Shown: positions 8,493 to 17,419, numbered from the stretch's first letter. The stretch is 64,000 nt of DNA from CAZJBS01 sp964544475 (GCA_964544475.1 CAZJBS010000001.1:216519-280518), one strand, 5' to 3'. Translations and numbers: made by a program. The notes: generated by a model not told the origin, from the sequence alone.

Positions 8493-9635
8493 TCAGGTGA
8501 TTTGGCCGAGTAGGCGGTTTGATATTTCACCAGCAATCTGATCCAGAGTGAATGTTCGAAGACCGTAGCTGATCGCATTGGAGCTCTTTAACTCCCAGAC
8601 CGACATGTTCAGGGTCACTTCACGGAGATGATTGGCCATGGCCTGCATGTTGGAATCCACAAAACCAGTTTCCTCTTTCGTGACACCCCCGTCCGGGTCC
8701 GCATACCGGCTTAATACCACCGTGCCGGCCAGCCATGCCTGAACAAACGCGTTGGGCAATCCTTCGTATCCGTCATCCGTCGTATTGACGAGGATGTGGG
8801 CTTTTGCAATCGTCTCCTGACTCTTCAGGAATGGAATGGGTCCCAGATACCTGAATCGTGGCAATGTCCTGGTCGCATTTTCAATCATGGCCCGGTAACT
8901 TTCGTCGACCATCTGGCCGGCCATCCAAAACTCGCATTCCAAATCCTTGCACATGTCCGCCAATTCGAGGAACAACTCCGGTCGCTTGACCTTCTTGATA
9001 CTGCCTATCCACAGCGCTTTAAATGGCGCCTGACGCTCAATCCGATCCGGCACGGGATGGCCTGATTTGATGACGACCGAATCGCGACCATACGTTTCAC
9101 TCAACCGTTCTTTCTGATATACAGTTTGAACAAGCAAATGGTCAGCATTCTTTATGCCCCGATTGCAGATACGATCATTCAGTTTGGCTTCAATCCACAG
9201 AGGCATGAATCTGTAGAAGGGACGGTGTCTCCTCTTGAGTCTCGTCATATACTTATCCTTTTCAACACCGCTTTCGCCGGCGCTTGCCCATATGAATTTC
9301 TTCCCATAATGCCGGCAATGGTCGTAAGTCACGCCACTCAAAATGTCACGTCCCCGCTGGTAATAAAAGTCAGCGTCGGCCTCAGCCAACGCCCTGCGGA
9401 TCTTCCAGTAATTGAGAAGGGGAAGAAATCGACGGTAACCAACCCAGCGCACTTTTAGATTCTCGTGGATTTCCGTCAAACCGTCCTTTCCTTGCCGGCT
9501 GTAGGTCACATACTCCACGGCCCATCCCCGACGGTGAAATTCTTTTCCGAGCAAATATGTTTGAACCATGGGTCCCGTGATGGTGGCCTTCGGGTCCGAA
9601 ATGAAAGCATCACTCACAAAGCAGATTTTTGGCAT
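8493..9635 (-). CDS. Glycosyltransferase family 4
   Basis: 380 residues from the ATG at 9633-9635, which gives MPKICFVSDAFISDP. The frame stays open 162 bases further upstream, but that extension lies inside the PASTA gene in another frame and lacks GT4 character, so it is rejected. Features include the GPMVQTYLLGKEF segment of the N-terminal domain, ALWIGSIKKVKRPELFLELA opening the C-terminal domain and a nucleotide-sugar site with DDGYEGLPNAFVQAW. It is a paralogue of 4009-5226. It starts 4 bases after the stop of the PASTA gene, so the two are likely co-transcribed. Confidence 0.86.
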   Translation of the reverse strand: MPKICFVSDAFISDPKATITGPMVQTYLLGKEFHRRGWAVEYVTYSRQGKDGLTEIHENLKVRWVGYRRFLPLLNYWKIRRALAEADADFYYQRGRDILSGVTYDHCRHYGKKFIWASAGESGVEKDKYMTRLKRRHRPFYRFMPLWIEAKLNDRICNRGIKNADHLLVQTVYQKERLSETYGRDSVVIKSGHPVPDRIERQAPFKALWIGSIKKVKRPELFLELADMCKDLECEFWMAGQMVDESYRAMIENATRTLPRFRYLGPIPFLKSQETIAKAHILVNTTDDGYEGLPNAFVQAWLAGTVVLSRYADPDGGVTKEETGFVDSNMQAMANHLREVTLNMSVWELKSSNAISYGLRTFTLDQIAGEISNRLLGQIT

Positions 9636-9639
9636 GGGG

Positions 9640-10365
9640 TCAGGGTCGATCCTCTGTATTGGTTGAACTGACGACCAGGTCCACGCTGGTCCTCTGCGCC
9701 ACGAGTTCCAGAGTATCCATGGACTGCCGAAGAACGGTGCCCGGAAGAAGTGCGGCATCGTAGGAGCGATCCACTTTGCCGATACGCAGGCGGGCATCCG
9801 CCAAGAATGACTTCGCCTCAGCCAGACTCTTACCTATGACGTATGGCACACGAACGCGCGACGTGTCATCCACCTGGCTCACAACCAGGTTGACGGCTGT
9901 GCCGGCGGACACGCGTGTATTGCCTTCCGGGTATTGCTCAACAACAATGCCCTCCGGATACTGTCGGGTGGGCATCGAATCCAATTCACCCAACCGAAGG
10001 CCGACACTTTCCAGCGTAAATTGGGCGTCCCGAAGCGTAGTCAGCCGGACGCCGGGCACGGTGACCATCAATTCATTCTGGCTGACAACGACGTGCACAA
10101 TGCGACCGGGCTTCACCAGGTACCCATGTTCGGGACTTTGATGGAGGACAATGTCTTTCTGCATGGAAGGCTCATACCGCCACCGCCGTTCCATCGTCAG
10201 TCCGGCTTTTTCCAACAGCATCGTTGCGTGGGTGACATCTTGATTGGTCACATTGGGAACTTCAATTTCTGAAGATCGCGCGATATACAGTGGCATCAAA
10301 ACCTTGTCGGTCAAAACGACAAGGACTAAGAAACCACAAGCAAAGGCCAGGAATCGCTTCACCAT
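9640..10365 (-). CDS. Membrane-anchored protein with three PASTA domains
   Basis: A 241-residue protein with one N-terminal hydrophobic helix (about 5-27) and then three tandem PASTA repeats at roughly 35-102, 103-170 and 172-237. Each repeat starts with the V-P-x-V/I signature (EVPNVTNQD, TVPGVRLTT, RVPYVIGKS) and ends in a V-x-L-V-V-S or V-V-V-S strand. PASTA domains bind peptidoglycan or muropeptides and usually hang from Ser/Thr kinases or penicillin-binding proteins; here there is no kinase or transpeptidase domain. The protein probably faces the periplasm. It is the first gene of the minus-strand run and follows a good promoter. Confidence 0.85.
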   Translation of the reverse strand: MVKRFLAFACGFLVLVVLTDKVLMPLYIARSSEIEVPNVTNQDVTHATMLLEKAGLTMERRWRYEPSMQKDIVLHQSPEHGYLVKPGRIVHVVVSQNELMVTVPGVRLTTLRDAQFTLESVGLRLGELDSMPTRQYPEGIVVEQYPEGNTRVSAGTAVNLVVSQVDDTSRVRVPYVIGKSLAEAKSFLADARLRIGKVDRSYDAALLPGTVLRQSMDTLELVAQRTSVDLVVSSTNTEDRP

Positions 10366-10396
10366 GTAAGAAATCGCAAGATCATTTGGTTGCGGG

Positions 10397-10425
10397 AATA
10401 TATGCGTGAAGACCTATAAACGCAA
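10397..10425 (-). promoter_or_regulatory. Sigma-70-like promoter for the PASTA/glycosyltransferase run
   Basis: On the minus strand TTGCGT (10420-10425) is followed after 17 bases by TATATT (10397-10402). The -10 box matches consensus at 5 of 6 positions and the -35 at its TTG core. It lies about 30 bp upstream of the PASTA start codon. Confidence 0.5.
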
Positions 10426-10459
10426 TTTTATTCTCAACTTAGGGTCACGATGGAGTCGT

Positions 10460-10488
10460 TTGACATTATCGCATATCTTTCTTAGAAT
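10460..10488 (+). promoter_or_regulatory. Strong sigma-70-type promoter for the signalling block
   Basis: TTGACA (10460-10465), a 17-base spacer and TAGAAT (10483-10488) form a near-consensus housekeeping promoter. Transcription would begin near 10495, about 22 bases before the start codon at 10517. It diverges from the minus-strand promoter at 10397-10425. Confidence 0.7.
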
Positions 10489-10516
10489 CAAAGTGTAGTG
10501 AAGCTGGATATGCAAA

Positions 10517-11668
10517 ATGGATGAACCCAAACGAACCGTTTTGATTGTCGATGATGAGGAATTGAACGTCCGTTTCCTCACGACTTTTCTTACCCGCAAA
10601 GGGTATGATGTTCGAGCGGCCGGCCGGGGAGCATTGGCTCTGGAGTTCATCGAACATGAGCTTCCGGATGTGGTTTTGCTGGATGCGATGATGCCGGAAA
10701 TGGACGGTTTTGAAGTGTGCCGCAAATTGAGGTCTTCAGAAAGAACCAAAATGCTGCCGATCATCATGGTGACGGCTCTGCATTCGGTGGAGGACGAGGT
10801 CAAGGCGCTGGATGCCGGCGCGGACGACTTCCTGCCAAAGCCAATCAATAATCTTGAACTCATCGCACGCCTCCGGTCATTGCTCAGAATAAAGACCCTG
10901 CATGACCAACTGAAATCAAGCCGCGATGAGCTTCAGGAAAAAAACCGGCGGTTGATGGAGCTTCAAAACATGAGGGACTCCCTGACCCAGATGATTGTCC
11001 ATGACATGAAAAACCCTTTGACCGGGATCATGGGATGCACGGAACTTCTTTTGAATATGCCCGAAGTGGCCTCGGACAAGTCGGTGTCCATACTTCGAAA
11101 AATCGAAGAAAGTTCGTCCGCCATGCTGAAGATGATTACCGACATGCTGGATGTCAGCCGCATGGAAGAAAACAAAGTCAAGCTGCGTATGCAGCCCTTC
11201 CATGTTTCCGAATTGTTCGAGGCCAATGTCAATGAATTCTCATATATGATGAGCAAAAACGGCATCTCATCTTTCGTTGAGATTGAGCACCGGCTTCCCG
11301 TGATCCAGGCCGATAAGGATCTCATTCACCGTGTCATCGCCAATCTCCTGCACAATGCCATTAAACATAGCCATCGTGATGGCCGCATCTGGATGCGGGC
11401 GAGCTATTCGTCGGAAAATGACAGTTTATTGGTGACCGTGAGCGATGAAGGCGAAGGCATCCCATCGGAGTTTACCGAGAAGATTTTCGAAAAATTTGCG
11501 CAGGCGGATTTACGGAAACTGGGTCTGAAAACCGATCGAGGGTTGGGACTCACGTTCTGCAAGTTGGCCGTCGAAGCTCATGGCGGTCGAATATGGGTGG
11601 AAAGCCGTTTGGGGGAAGGCAGTGACTTCAAGTTCCTCATCCCGGCCTCTTCCAATCATGCGGCTTGA
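10517..11668 (+). CDS. Response regulator-histidine kinase hybrid (REC-HisKA-HATPase)
   Basis: A 383-residue soluble protein. Residues 7-122 form a receiver domain with the acidic pair D12-D13, phospho-acceptor D56 in LLDAMMPEMDG and K108 in PKP. A short coiled coil (about 128-150) joins it to a HisKA domain with H162 in MIVHDMKNPLTG, and an HATPase_c domain follows with N (NLLHNAIKHS), DEGEGIP and GLGLTFCK. Having the receiver N-terminal to the kinase suggests that input phosphorylation controls the kinase, as in relay proteins without their own sensor. It has a consensus promoter and is followed after 3 bases by a small receiver gene that may be its partner. Confidence 0.9.
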   Translation: MDEPKRTVLIVDDEELNVRFLTTFLTRKGYDVRAAGRGALALEFIEHELPDVVLLDAMMPEMDGFEVCRKLRSSERTKMLPIIMVTALHSVEDEVKALDAGADDFLPKPINNLELIARLRSLLRIKTLHDQLKSSRDELQEKNRRLMELQNMRDSLTQMIVHDMKNPLTGIMGCTELLLNMPEVASDKSVSILRKIEESSSAMLKMITDMLDVSRMEENKVKLRMQPFHVSELFEANVNEFSYMMSKNGISSFVEIEHRLPVIQADKDLIHRVIANLLHNAIKHSHRDGRIWMRASYSSENDSLLVTVSDEGEGIPSEFTEKIFEKFAQADLRKLGLKTDRGLGLTFCKLAVEAHGGRIWVESRLGEGSDFKFLIPASSNHAA

Positions 11669-11671
11669 TTC

Positions 11672-12049
11672 ATGGAGGGGCGTCCCATAGCGGTCTGCGT
11701 GGAGGATCTTCTTTTTGTTTCAAAAATTCGTGAGGCCGCCCGGAGCGTTGGATGCGCCGTTGTCTTCCTGAGCGCCGACAGTCCGGACGTCGTCAACCAG
11801 TTGAACCAGATGAATCCGGGACTGATTCTGGTCGACCTGGCCCTCCGGAGGACTGATCCGGTTGAATGGATTCGCAAGATACACGCTCGGGTTCCTCAAA
11901 TACCGCTTGTAGCGTTTGGCGCTCACGTCAGGGAGGATCTTTTGCAGGAAGCCTCCGCCGTGGGATGTTCGAAGGTCCTGGCGCGCTCAAAATTTGTTCA
12001 GGAGTTGTTGCCCATGATGACGGAATACGTGGTTTCCCAACGGTCATGA
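11672..12049 (+). CDS. Small divergent receiver-domain protein
   Basis: 125 residues with a CheY-like fold pattern: strand one AVCVEDLLF with an acidic pair E11-D12, then LILVDLALRR with D55 in the phospho-acceptor place, and PLVAFGAH as strand four. The T/S switch position and the downstream KP motif are weak (LARSKF), so phosphorylation is plausible but not certain. There is no output domain. It sits 3 bases after the hybrid kinase and shares an ATGA overlap with comF, so the three genes are probably one transcript. This is a likely stand-alone partner of the kinase (inference). Confidence 0.72.
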   Translation: MEGRPIAVCVEDLLFVSKIREAARSVGCAVVFLSADSPDVVNQLNQMNPGLILVDLALRRTDPVEWIRKIHARVPQIPLVAFGAHVREDLLQEASAVGCSKVLARSKFVQELLPMMTEYVVSQRS

Positions 12050-12744
12050 TCAAAACGGTGCGGGTATGGACCGATGGCCTTTTGGATTTCATTTTTCCAA
12101 ACGAATGCCTCTTATGTGACGGGCCGATGCGTGCAGGGGAGGAACTGGTCTGCGACCCCTGCTGGTCACGTCTTCCACCCGTGGAGGAGCCGGTCTCGGC
12201 GGGCTTGCTCTGCCGGGATGCGATGGACGAAATCAGGGCCGGTTACTATTACACGGAGGATTTCCAGAAGATCATTCATCATCTCAAATACCATCGTTAT
12301 ACGCGGCTGGTGCATCGCATTGCCTTGCGACTGTACGACGTGCTTCGTGCCAATCCGGCCTGGCTGGCGTCGGATGTGATTGTGCCGGTGCCGATGCACA
12401 AAATCAAACAGCGGGAACGCGGCTACAACCAGGCGGCTGAGCTTGCCCGCCGTTTGTCCGCCCATTGCGGCATACCGTGTCGGGAGGACATTCTGGTCAA
12501 AAAGGCCCACACGGTGTCCCAGACTAAAATGGCGGAGGCGGCCGGACGCATCGCCAACATGTCCGCGGTTCTGGTTTCGAAGTCCGGTGTGCGGCTGGAA
12601 GGCCGGCAGGTGATACTGGTCGATGATCTCATCACCACCGGTGCGACGGCCAACGTTTGCGCCGACGCCTTAAAGAAGGCCGGCGCTGTTTCAGTCCGAG
12701 TGTTGACCGCCGGACGCCCCTATTTTGGTCATTCGCCCGTATGA
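12046..12744 (+). CDS. comF: ComF family phosphoribosyltransferase-like protein
   Basis: 232 residues from the ATG that overlaps the previous stop (ATGA). The N-terminus carries a zinc-ribbon half, CLLCDGPMRAGEELVCDPCW (two CxxC pairs, residues about 20-40), and the C-terminal part is a PRT domain with VPVPMHKIKQRERGYNQ and the PRPP-binding loop VILVDDLITTGAT. ComF proteins take part in DNA uptake in naturally competent bacteria, in an ATP- or ssDNA-linked role that is not well settled. The length is normal. No other competence genes lie nearby. Confidence 0.88.
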   Translation: MIKTVRVWTDGLLDFIFPNECLLCDGPMRAGEELVCDPCWSRLPPVEEPVSAGLLCRDAMDEIRAGYYYTEDFQKIIHHLKYHRYTRLVHRIALRLYDVLRANPAWLASDVIVPVPMHKIKQRERGYNQAAELARRLSAHCGIPCREDILVKKAHTVSQTKMAEAAGRIANMSAVLVSKSGVRLEGRQVILVDDLITTGATANVCADALKKAGAVSVRVLTAGRPYFGHSPV

Positions 12745-13505
12745 GAGACCCGATCAAGATTGCCTTGGTTCAGCAAAAATTGATCGGGAGGATTCCTGAG
12801 GATGATTTCCACCGTATCAAAGAGGAAAAGCCGGATTTCGTGTGTCTGCCGGAGTATTTCTTTGTTCCGGAAGAAAGCGAGGGACATCGCGCCGAGGCAT
12901 CCCGGGCCGAAGAGCATGTGGCGGAACTCCGAACATGGTCCCGCGACTGGCAAACGGTCCTGATCGGCGGGAGCGTCGTGGAGAAAAATGGGGAAGCGAT
13001 TTGCAACACGTGTTACGTTTTTGATCGGGGCCATTTGTCGGGTACGTATTCCAAAGTGAATCTATTTCACGGGGAAGTTGCCTCCGGCCTTTCTCCGGGC
13101 ACCGAATACCGCTCGTTTGGCGTGGGCGGCCTGACCATCGGGGTACTCATTTGTGCGGATGTTCTGAATCCCAATTCGTTTGTTGAAATGAATAGAATGG
13201 GTTGCGATATTGTGTTCGTGCCGACGACATCACCGTACAAGGCGGAAAGCGTGGAAACCAAATTCAACAGGGATTTGGAACTTTTTGTGGCGGGAGCGAG
13301 ACGCAGCCGGTCGTATGTGGCCAAGTGTTGCGCCGTGGGATCGATCTTCGGCCACCCCCTCCAGGGCCGCAGTCTCGTGGCTTCACCCGAGGGTATTCTG
13401 AACCGTGTGGAACCTTCGAGTGAATCGGAAGCCTGTTTGATGTTCGAGGAACTGACCATGTCGCGGTTGTACCAATGGAGAAAGGAGCACGATCATCACG
13501 TCTGA
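12741..13505 (+). CDS. Carbon-nitrogen hydrolase (nitrilase superfamily)
   Basis: 254 residues from the ATG overlapping the comF stop by 4 bp. The nitrilase triad is visible: E in CLPEYFF (about residue 38), K in YSKVNLFHGE (about 105) and C in LICADVL (about 138). These enzymes hydrolyse amides or nitriles, for example omega-amidase or N-carbamoyl substrates; the particular substrate cannot be told. The C-terminal arm contains RSRSYVAKCCAVG and GRSLVASPEG, common in this family. Confidence 0.87.
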   Translation: MRDPIKIALVQQKLIGRIPEDDFHRIKEEKPDFVCLPEYFFVPEESEGHRAEASRAEEHVAELRTWSRDWQTVLIGGSVVEKNGEAICNTCYVFDRGHLSGTYSKVNLFHGEVASGLSPGTEYRSFGVGGLTIGVLICADVLNPNSFVEMNRMGCDIVFVPTTSPYKAESVETKFNRDLELFVAGARRSRSYVAKCCAVGSIFGHPLQGRSLVASPEGILNRVEPSSESEACLMFEELTMSRLYQWRKEHDHHV

Positions 13506-14400
13506 ACCGATCAGGAAAATCGGCTTCGTAGTCAATCCGCACGCCGGGGTTCGGCGAAGCGCCTACCAGGCCGTGAAAGACGTCGCGGCTCGTGTATTCA
13601 GTCAAGCCGATCACGTTGAGATTCTAATGACGCAGGGCGCTGGCGATGCCACCAGGATGGCTCGGCATTTCGTCCAGAGCGGTTTTGATGTGGTCGCTGC
13701 CGTCGGTGGTGACGGTACGGCCAGCGAAACGGCCCGGGGATTGATGGGCGCCGACACCGCCCTGGCGGTTGTGCCCTTTGGATCCGGCAACGGGCTGGCG
13801 CGTGGCCTCGGACTGCCGTTGGATATTGAAGCCTCCATTCGGATTATTCTCTCCGGCCGGACGCGTGCCATCGATGTTGGTGAGGTGACGGATGGCGAAC
13901 AGCAGAAGTTTTTTTTCGGGTTTGCAGGCATTGGATACGATGCATTTGTCGGGAGTCTGTTCAACCGTCGCCAGGGACGGCGTGGACTCCTGGCGTACGT
14001 GAGTATTTCGGTCACGGCTTTCCGGTCATTCACGCCGGTGGCGGTTCGGATTCGCCTCAACGACAAGGAAATATTCGCGCGTCCGTTCATCCTCGCCGTG
14101 GCCAACACCAGCGAATACGGCAACGGGGCCAAGATTGCACCCCAGGCCATTCCGGACGACGGCTACCTGGAAGTGTGCCTGCTGCAGGACATGACATTTT
14201 TCAAAGGCCTTGTCCACGGCTGGAGGCTTTTCCACGGCAGCATTGACAAGATGTCCGGCGCCACCATGATGAGAAGTCGATCCATCGATGTCATCCCGGA
14301 AGGAAAGATTCACTACCATTTGGACGGCGAACCTTGCGTCACCCAATTGGGACTTCGCTTTGCCATCTTGCCGGGCCATCTCAAAGTCGTCGTACCGTAA
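13495..14400 (+). CDS. Diacylglycerol/sphingosine-kinase-like lipid kinase, probable non-canonical start
   Basis: The protein carries the DAGK catalytic signature VGGDGTASETARGL followed by PFGSGNGLARGL, and the C-terminal beta-domain of the DagK/YegS/LCB5 family; it should phosphorylate a lipid hydroxyl with ATP at the membrane. The first ATG/GTG/TTG in frame is GTG at 13573, but the same frame reads KIGFVVNPHAG upstream of it, the conserved first strand and NPxAG nucleotide loop. A strong ribosome-binding site, AAAGGAG (13481-13487), stands 7 bases before ATC at 13495, preceded by another ATC at 13492. I therefore place the start at an ATC codon; a sequencing error there is the other explanation. 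About 301 residues. Confidence 0.82.
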   Translation: MTSEPIRKIGFVVNPHAGVRRSAYQAVKDVAARVFSQADHVEILMTQGAGDATRMARHFVQSGFDVVAAVGGDGTASETARGLMGADTALAVVPFGSGNGLARGLGLPLDIEASIRIILSGRTRAIDVGEVTDGEQQKFFFGFAGIGYDAFVGSLFNRRQGRRGLLAYVSISVTAFRSFTPVAVRIRLNDKEIFARPFILAVANTSEYGNGAKIAPQAIPDDGYLEVCLLQDMTFFKGLVHGWRLFHGSIDKMSGATMMRSRSIDVIPEGKIHYHLDGEPCVTQLGLRFAILPGHLKVVVP

Positions 14401-14410
14401 CGAATTTCTC

Positions 14411-14439
14411 TTGAAAATAAATGGCCGATCCCGTACACT
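14411..14439 (+). promoter_or_regulatory. Sigma-70-like promoter for the Crp/Fnr gene
   Basis: TTGAAA (14411-14416), a 17-base spacer, and TACACT (14434-14439). The first box matches 5 of 6 consensus bases and the second 4 of 6. Transcription would start about 27 bases before the ATG at 14473. Confidence 0.5.
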
Positions 14440-14472
14440 TTAGCCGTCCATCCGGTATCAGCTGCTCATACT

Positions 14473-15171
14473 ATGAGGTTGTCTGTGTCGATTGACAAAG
14501 TTGAGGTACTGAAGAAAGTTCCACTTTTCAGCGAACTGGCGCGCAAGGACCTCGAGCGCATAACCGCCGTTGCCCACCAGCGATCCTATCACAAAGATCA
14601 GGTCATTCTTATTGAGGAAGACAGTGGACAAACGCTGTTCATCCTGATGAGCGGCCAGGTCAAAGTCTCACGCATCAGCGAAGAAGGCAAGGAGGTCATT
14701 CTGGCGGTCATGGGAGAGGGTGACTTTTTCGGTGAATTGTCATTGCTGGATGGCCAGTCCCGATCGGCCAATGTGACGGTCATCAAAGACTCCGAGATGA
14801 TGTTGATTCACCGGGATGATTTTCTGAGTTTGCTGAGTGAGTTTCCTCCCATTGCCATCAACCTTTTGCGCGAGTTGGCGTCCCGTATGCGCAAGTCCGA
14901 TTCCCAAATCAAGAGTCTGTCGTTGAAAAATGCGGTGGGTAAGGTGACCGGCACGCTCCTGCGCCTGGCCGATGACATTGGTATTCAGGACGGCAATCGG
15001 GTCGCGATCAGCAACCTGCCCACGCAACAGGACCTGGCCAACATGGCCGGCACCAGCCGTGAGACCATTTCTCGTGTGATACAGAAGCTGATCAATCAGA
15101 AGTATGTCCAAAAAGAAGGCGGAACGCTGGTCATCCTGGATTTTGAAAAATTCAGGAGGGACTTCCTCTGA
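14473..15171 (+). CDS. Crp/Fnr family transcriptional regulator
   Basis: 232 residues. An N-terminal cyclic-nucleotide-binding-type beta-barrel (about 15-130) has the phosphate-binding-cassette region GEGDFFGELSLLDGQSRSA; the alpha-C helix follows, then a winged helix-turn-helix (about 165-228) with LPTQQDLANMAGTSRETISRV. There are no N-terminal cysteines for an Fnr-type iron-sulfur cluster, so a nucleotide or other small ligand is likelier. An in-frame GTG at 14485, 6 bases after a GAGG, is an alternative start that would remove four residues. The gene has its own promoter and a strong terminator, so it is monocistronic. Confidence 0.9.
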   Translation: MRLSVSIDKVEVLKKVPLFSELARKDLERITAVAHQRSYHKDQVILIEEDSGQTLFILMSGQVKVSRISEEGKEVILAVMGEGDFFGELSLLDGQSRSANVTVIKDSEMMLIHRDDFLSLLSEFPPIAINLLRELASRMRKSDSQIKSLSLKNAVGKVTGTLLRLADDIGIQDGNRVAISNLPTQQDLANMAGTSRETISRVIQKLINQKYVQKEGGTLVILDFEKFRRDFL

Positions 15172-15199
15172 CTTCGTCACGAGCGGCCTGAGCGTTGAA

Positions 15200-15227
15200 G
15201 GCTGTCCTGGAAGCGGGACAGCCTTTT
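15200..15227 (+). terminator. Rho-independent terminator after the Crp/Fnr gene
   Basis: An 8-bp perfect stem GGCTGTCC (15200-15207) / GGACAGCC (15216-15223) with an 8-base loop is followed directly by TTTT. It lies 28 bp past the stop codon. Confidence 0.8.
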
Positions 15228-15294
15228 CATATTTATGGATTTTGAGCAGCTTATCTTTTATATTCTATTCGCTTAATTTTCAACGTAGTTCCTG

Positions 15295-17391
15295 ATGACA
15301 CGAAAACAAAACATCCTGGTCTGCGATCCGGATTCCCACGCCGAACTGCTGTTGCTGGCCATTCTTCGCGGGCAGGGTTACGAAGTCGAGGTCGCCCAGG
15401 ACGGCCATGAATTGTTGGACAAGGCGCGATCGCTCCGGCACGATTTGGTTCTTATTTCCGCAGAATCCCAGGGCATCGACGGGTTTCAGGCCAGCCGTTT
15501 GTTGAAAGAAAGCGACCGGACTCGTCATATTCCGACGATGATCGTCGCCAGCGAAACCCACCAGCAGGCCCGCGATCGTGCCATTGAAGCTGGTGCGGAT
15601 GAATATATTGCCAAGCCGTTCAATCGGGTTGAATTGCTGGCCCGGGTTGTGGCGCTTCTTCGGATCAAATCGCTCCATGACCGGTTGGACCATCTGATAT
15701 CGGAAAAAGAACAGGAGAAAAAGAAACTCGCCGAAAAAACGAACGAACTTCGCATTCTCTCCGATATTGCGCGGATTGTTTTATCCGTAAAGAATCAGAA
15801 GAGCGTTCTGCGCGAAATCACGAACCAGGTTCGGGAGACGTTTGGCGTTGAATGGGCGATTTTGGTCACGCGTTCCGGCGTGCCCTGGCACTATGAGAGT
15901 CTCTCGGATCCTCTGCCAGCGGATCTGGAGGGTCGGCCAGCCGGCGGCGAAGCCATATGGTTTGATTCGGTGGCTGAAAAAGAAAAACCGGTGATGTGGC
16001 AGACTGGCGACGACGAACCCAACCTTCTGTCTTTCCCATGGGCGGGGCGGCCCATCCATTCGATGTTGTGCTCGCCGGTTTTTGTCCGGGGCCGGGTCGT
16101 CGGTTTGTTGCTGGCCGTCAATCGCCAGAGTCGTACGGTCTTTGAGACGGCTGATCTGTCGTTGCTGATGACGATTTCCGGCCAGATTGCCCTTGCCATC
16201 GAGAACATGCAGTTGTTCGAACAATTGTCCGATTTCAACAAGAATCTGCAGACGCAGATCGTCGAGGCTACACGAGCTATCGTTGATCTCAAGAATTTCA
16301 ATGAGAGCATCATTCAAAATGTGAGCTCGGGTCTTCTGACGGTCGATTTCAATGGCCGTATTCTGTTTGCCAACTGGGCCAGCCAGTCGATCCTGGGTCT
16401 CAAGACGGAAGACCTCATGCAGAGAAACATGGAGGACGTTTTCGGAACGCGTACGGCAACCGTCATGATGCGCCCTTCCGATGAAATCGATGTGGCCCCA
16501 GGCAATAGTGAGATCGAATACCTTACCCCTCTGGGCGCGACGATTTACCTTGGCTTCACGACAACCGTCCGGTACGACAGCCACAATCAGATGGCCGGAT
16601 ACATCATCAGTTTCCGTGATATCACCCAGATCAAGGAAATGCGGGCGACGATTTCACGCATGGACCGGCTCGTTTCGCTCGGCATGATTACGAGTGCGAT
16701 TGCCCATGAAATCCGCAATCCGCTTGCCGGCATCAAGACGATGGCGCAGGCTCTTGAAAGAGAAATAGAGGAAAACGATTCCCGCAGCGAATATGTGCAT
16801 CGCATCATCCGCCAGATTAACCGTCTGAATGATCTGCTCAAGGCCTTTCTTTCGTATTCCAAACCCGTGCGTCCGGAGCGGCAGTATTGCAGCCTCAATG
16901 CCATTGTCAGAGACGTTAAAGGACTTGTCCGGGAACGTTGCCAGGCGGATCGTATCGAGTTCACGGAATTCTATGAAGAAGGACTGCCGGCGCTTTTCGT
17001 TGATGAAAACCAGATGGAACAAGTCCTCATCAACCTGGTGATCAATGCGATGGACGCCGTGGGACAGAACGGGCACATCGCGGTGGAGGCCCGGGTTGTC
17101 CACCGTTCAATCCCTCCGCACTTCCGAGGCGAGCGTGAAACGATCGAAATCCGGGTGAAAGACTCCGGCAGGGGCATTCCTCCGGACGTTGTTAAGAACA
17201 TTTTTGATCCTTTTTTTACGACCAAGGCGTCGGGCATTGGACTGGGTCTTTCCATCGTATATCGCATCGTCCATGAACATGGCGGCGAAGTGTTTGTCGA
17301 AAGCAAGGAAAACGCCGGGAGCACATTCGTCATTCTTCTTCCGATGTACGAAGAGCCGGAACCTGTGGCCGTACCGCAGCGCGCGCATTAA
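15295..17391 (+). CDS. Hybrid sensor kinase: pseudo-receiver, GAF, PAS, HisKA, HATPase
   Basis: 698 residues, no membrane segment. Residues 5-123 fold like a receiver with the acidic pair D11/D13 and KPF near 105, but the phospho-acceptor position is serine (S55 in LVLISAESQG), so it is probably a pseudo-receiver. A coiled coil (130-155), a GAF domain (about 155-305), a second coiled coil, a PAS domain (about 325-440) and a kinase core follow, with H471 in AIAHEIRNPLAG, N in NLVINAMDAVG, DSGRGIP and GLGLSIV. It resembles NtrB/AtoS-type kinases. The receiver-DUF4388 protein 29 bases downstream is the obvious candidate partner. Confidence 0.9.
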   Translation: MTRKQNILVCDPDSHAELLLLAILRGQGYEVEVAQDGHELLDKARSLRHDLVLISAESQGIDGFQASRLLKESDRTRHIPTMIVASETHQQARDRAIEAGADEYIAKPFNRVELLARVVALLRIKSLHDRLDHLISEKEQEKKKLAEKTNELRILSDIARIVLSVKNQKSVLREITNQVRETFGVEWAILVTRSGVPWHYESLSDPLPADLEGRPAGGEAIWFDSVAEKEKPVMWQTGDDEPNLLSFPWAGRPIHSMLCSPVFVRGRVVGLLLAVNRQSRTVFETADLSLLMTISGQIALAIENMQLFEQLSDFNKNLQTQIVEATRAIVDLKNFNESIIQNVSSGLLTVDFNGRILFANWASQSILGLKTEDLMQRNMEDVFGTRTATVMMRPSDEIDVAPGNSEIEYLTPLGATIYLGFTTTVRYDSHNQMAGYIISFRDITQIKEMRATISRMDRLVSLGMITSAIAHEIRNPLAGIKTMAQALEREIEENDSRSEYVHRIIRQINRLNDLLKAFLSYSKPVRPERQYCSLNAIVRDVKGLVRERCQADRIEFTEFYEEGLPALFVDENQMEQVLINLVINAMDAVGQNGHIAVEARVVHRSIPPHFRGERETIEIRVKDSGRGIPPDVVKNIFDPFFTTKASGIGLGLSIVYRIVHEHGGEVFVESKENAGSTFVILLPMYEEPEPVAVPQRAH

Positions 17392-17419
17392 CCATTTCCT
17401 CACTATTTTCGGACCTCAT

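Noticed and set aside
9636..9797. A longer N-terminus for the GT4 at 8493-9635
   Set aside because: The extra 54 codons lie inside the PASTA gene in another frame and lack GT4 character.
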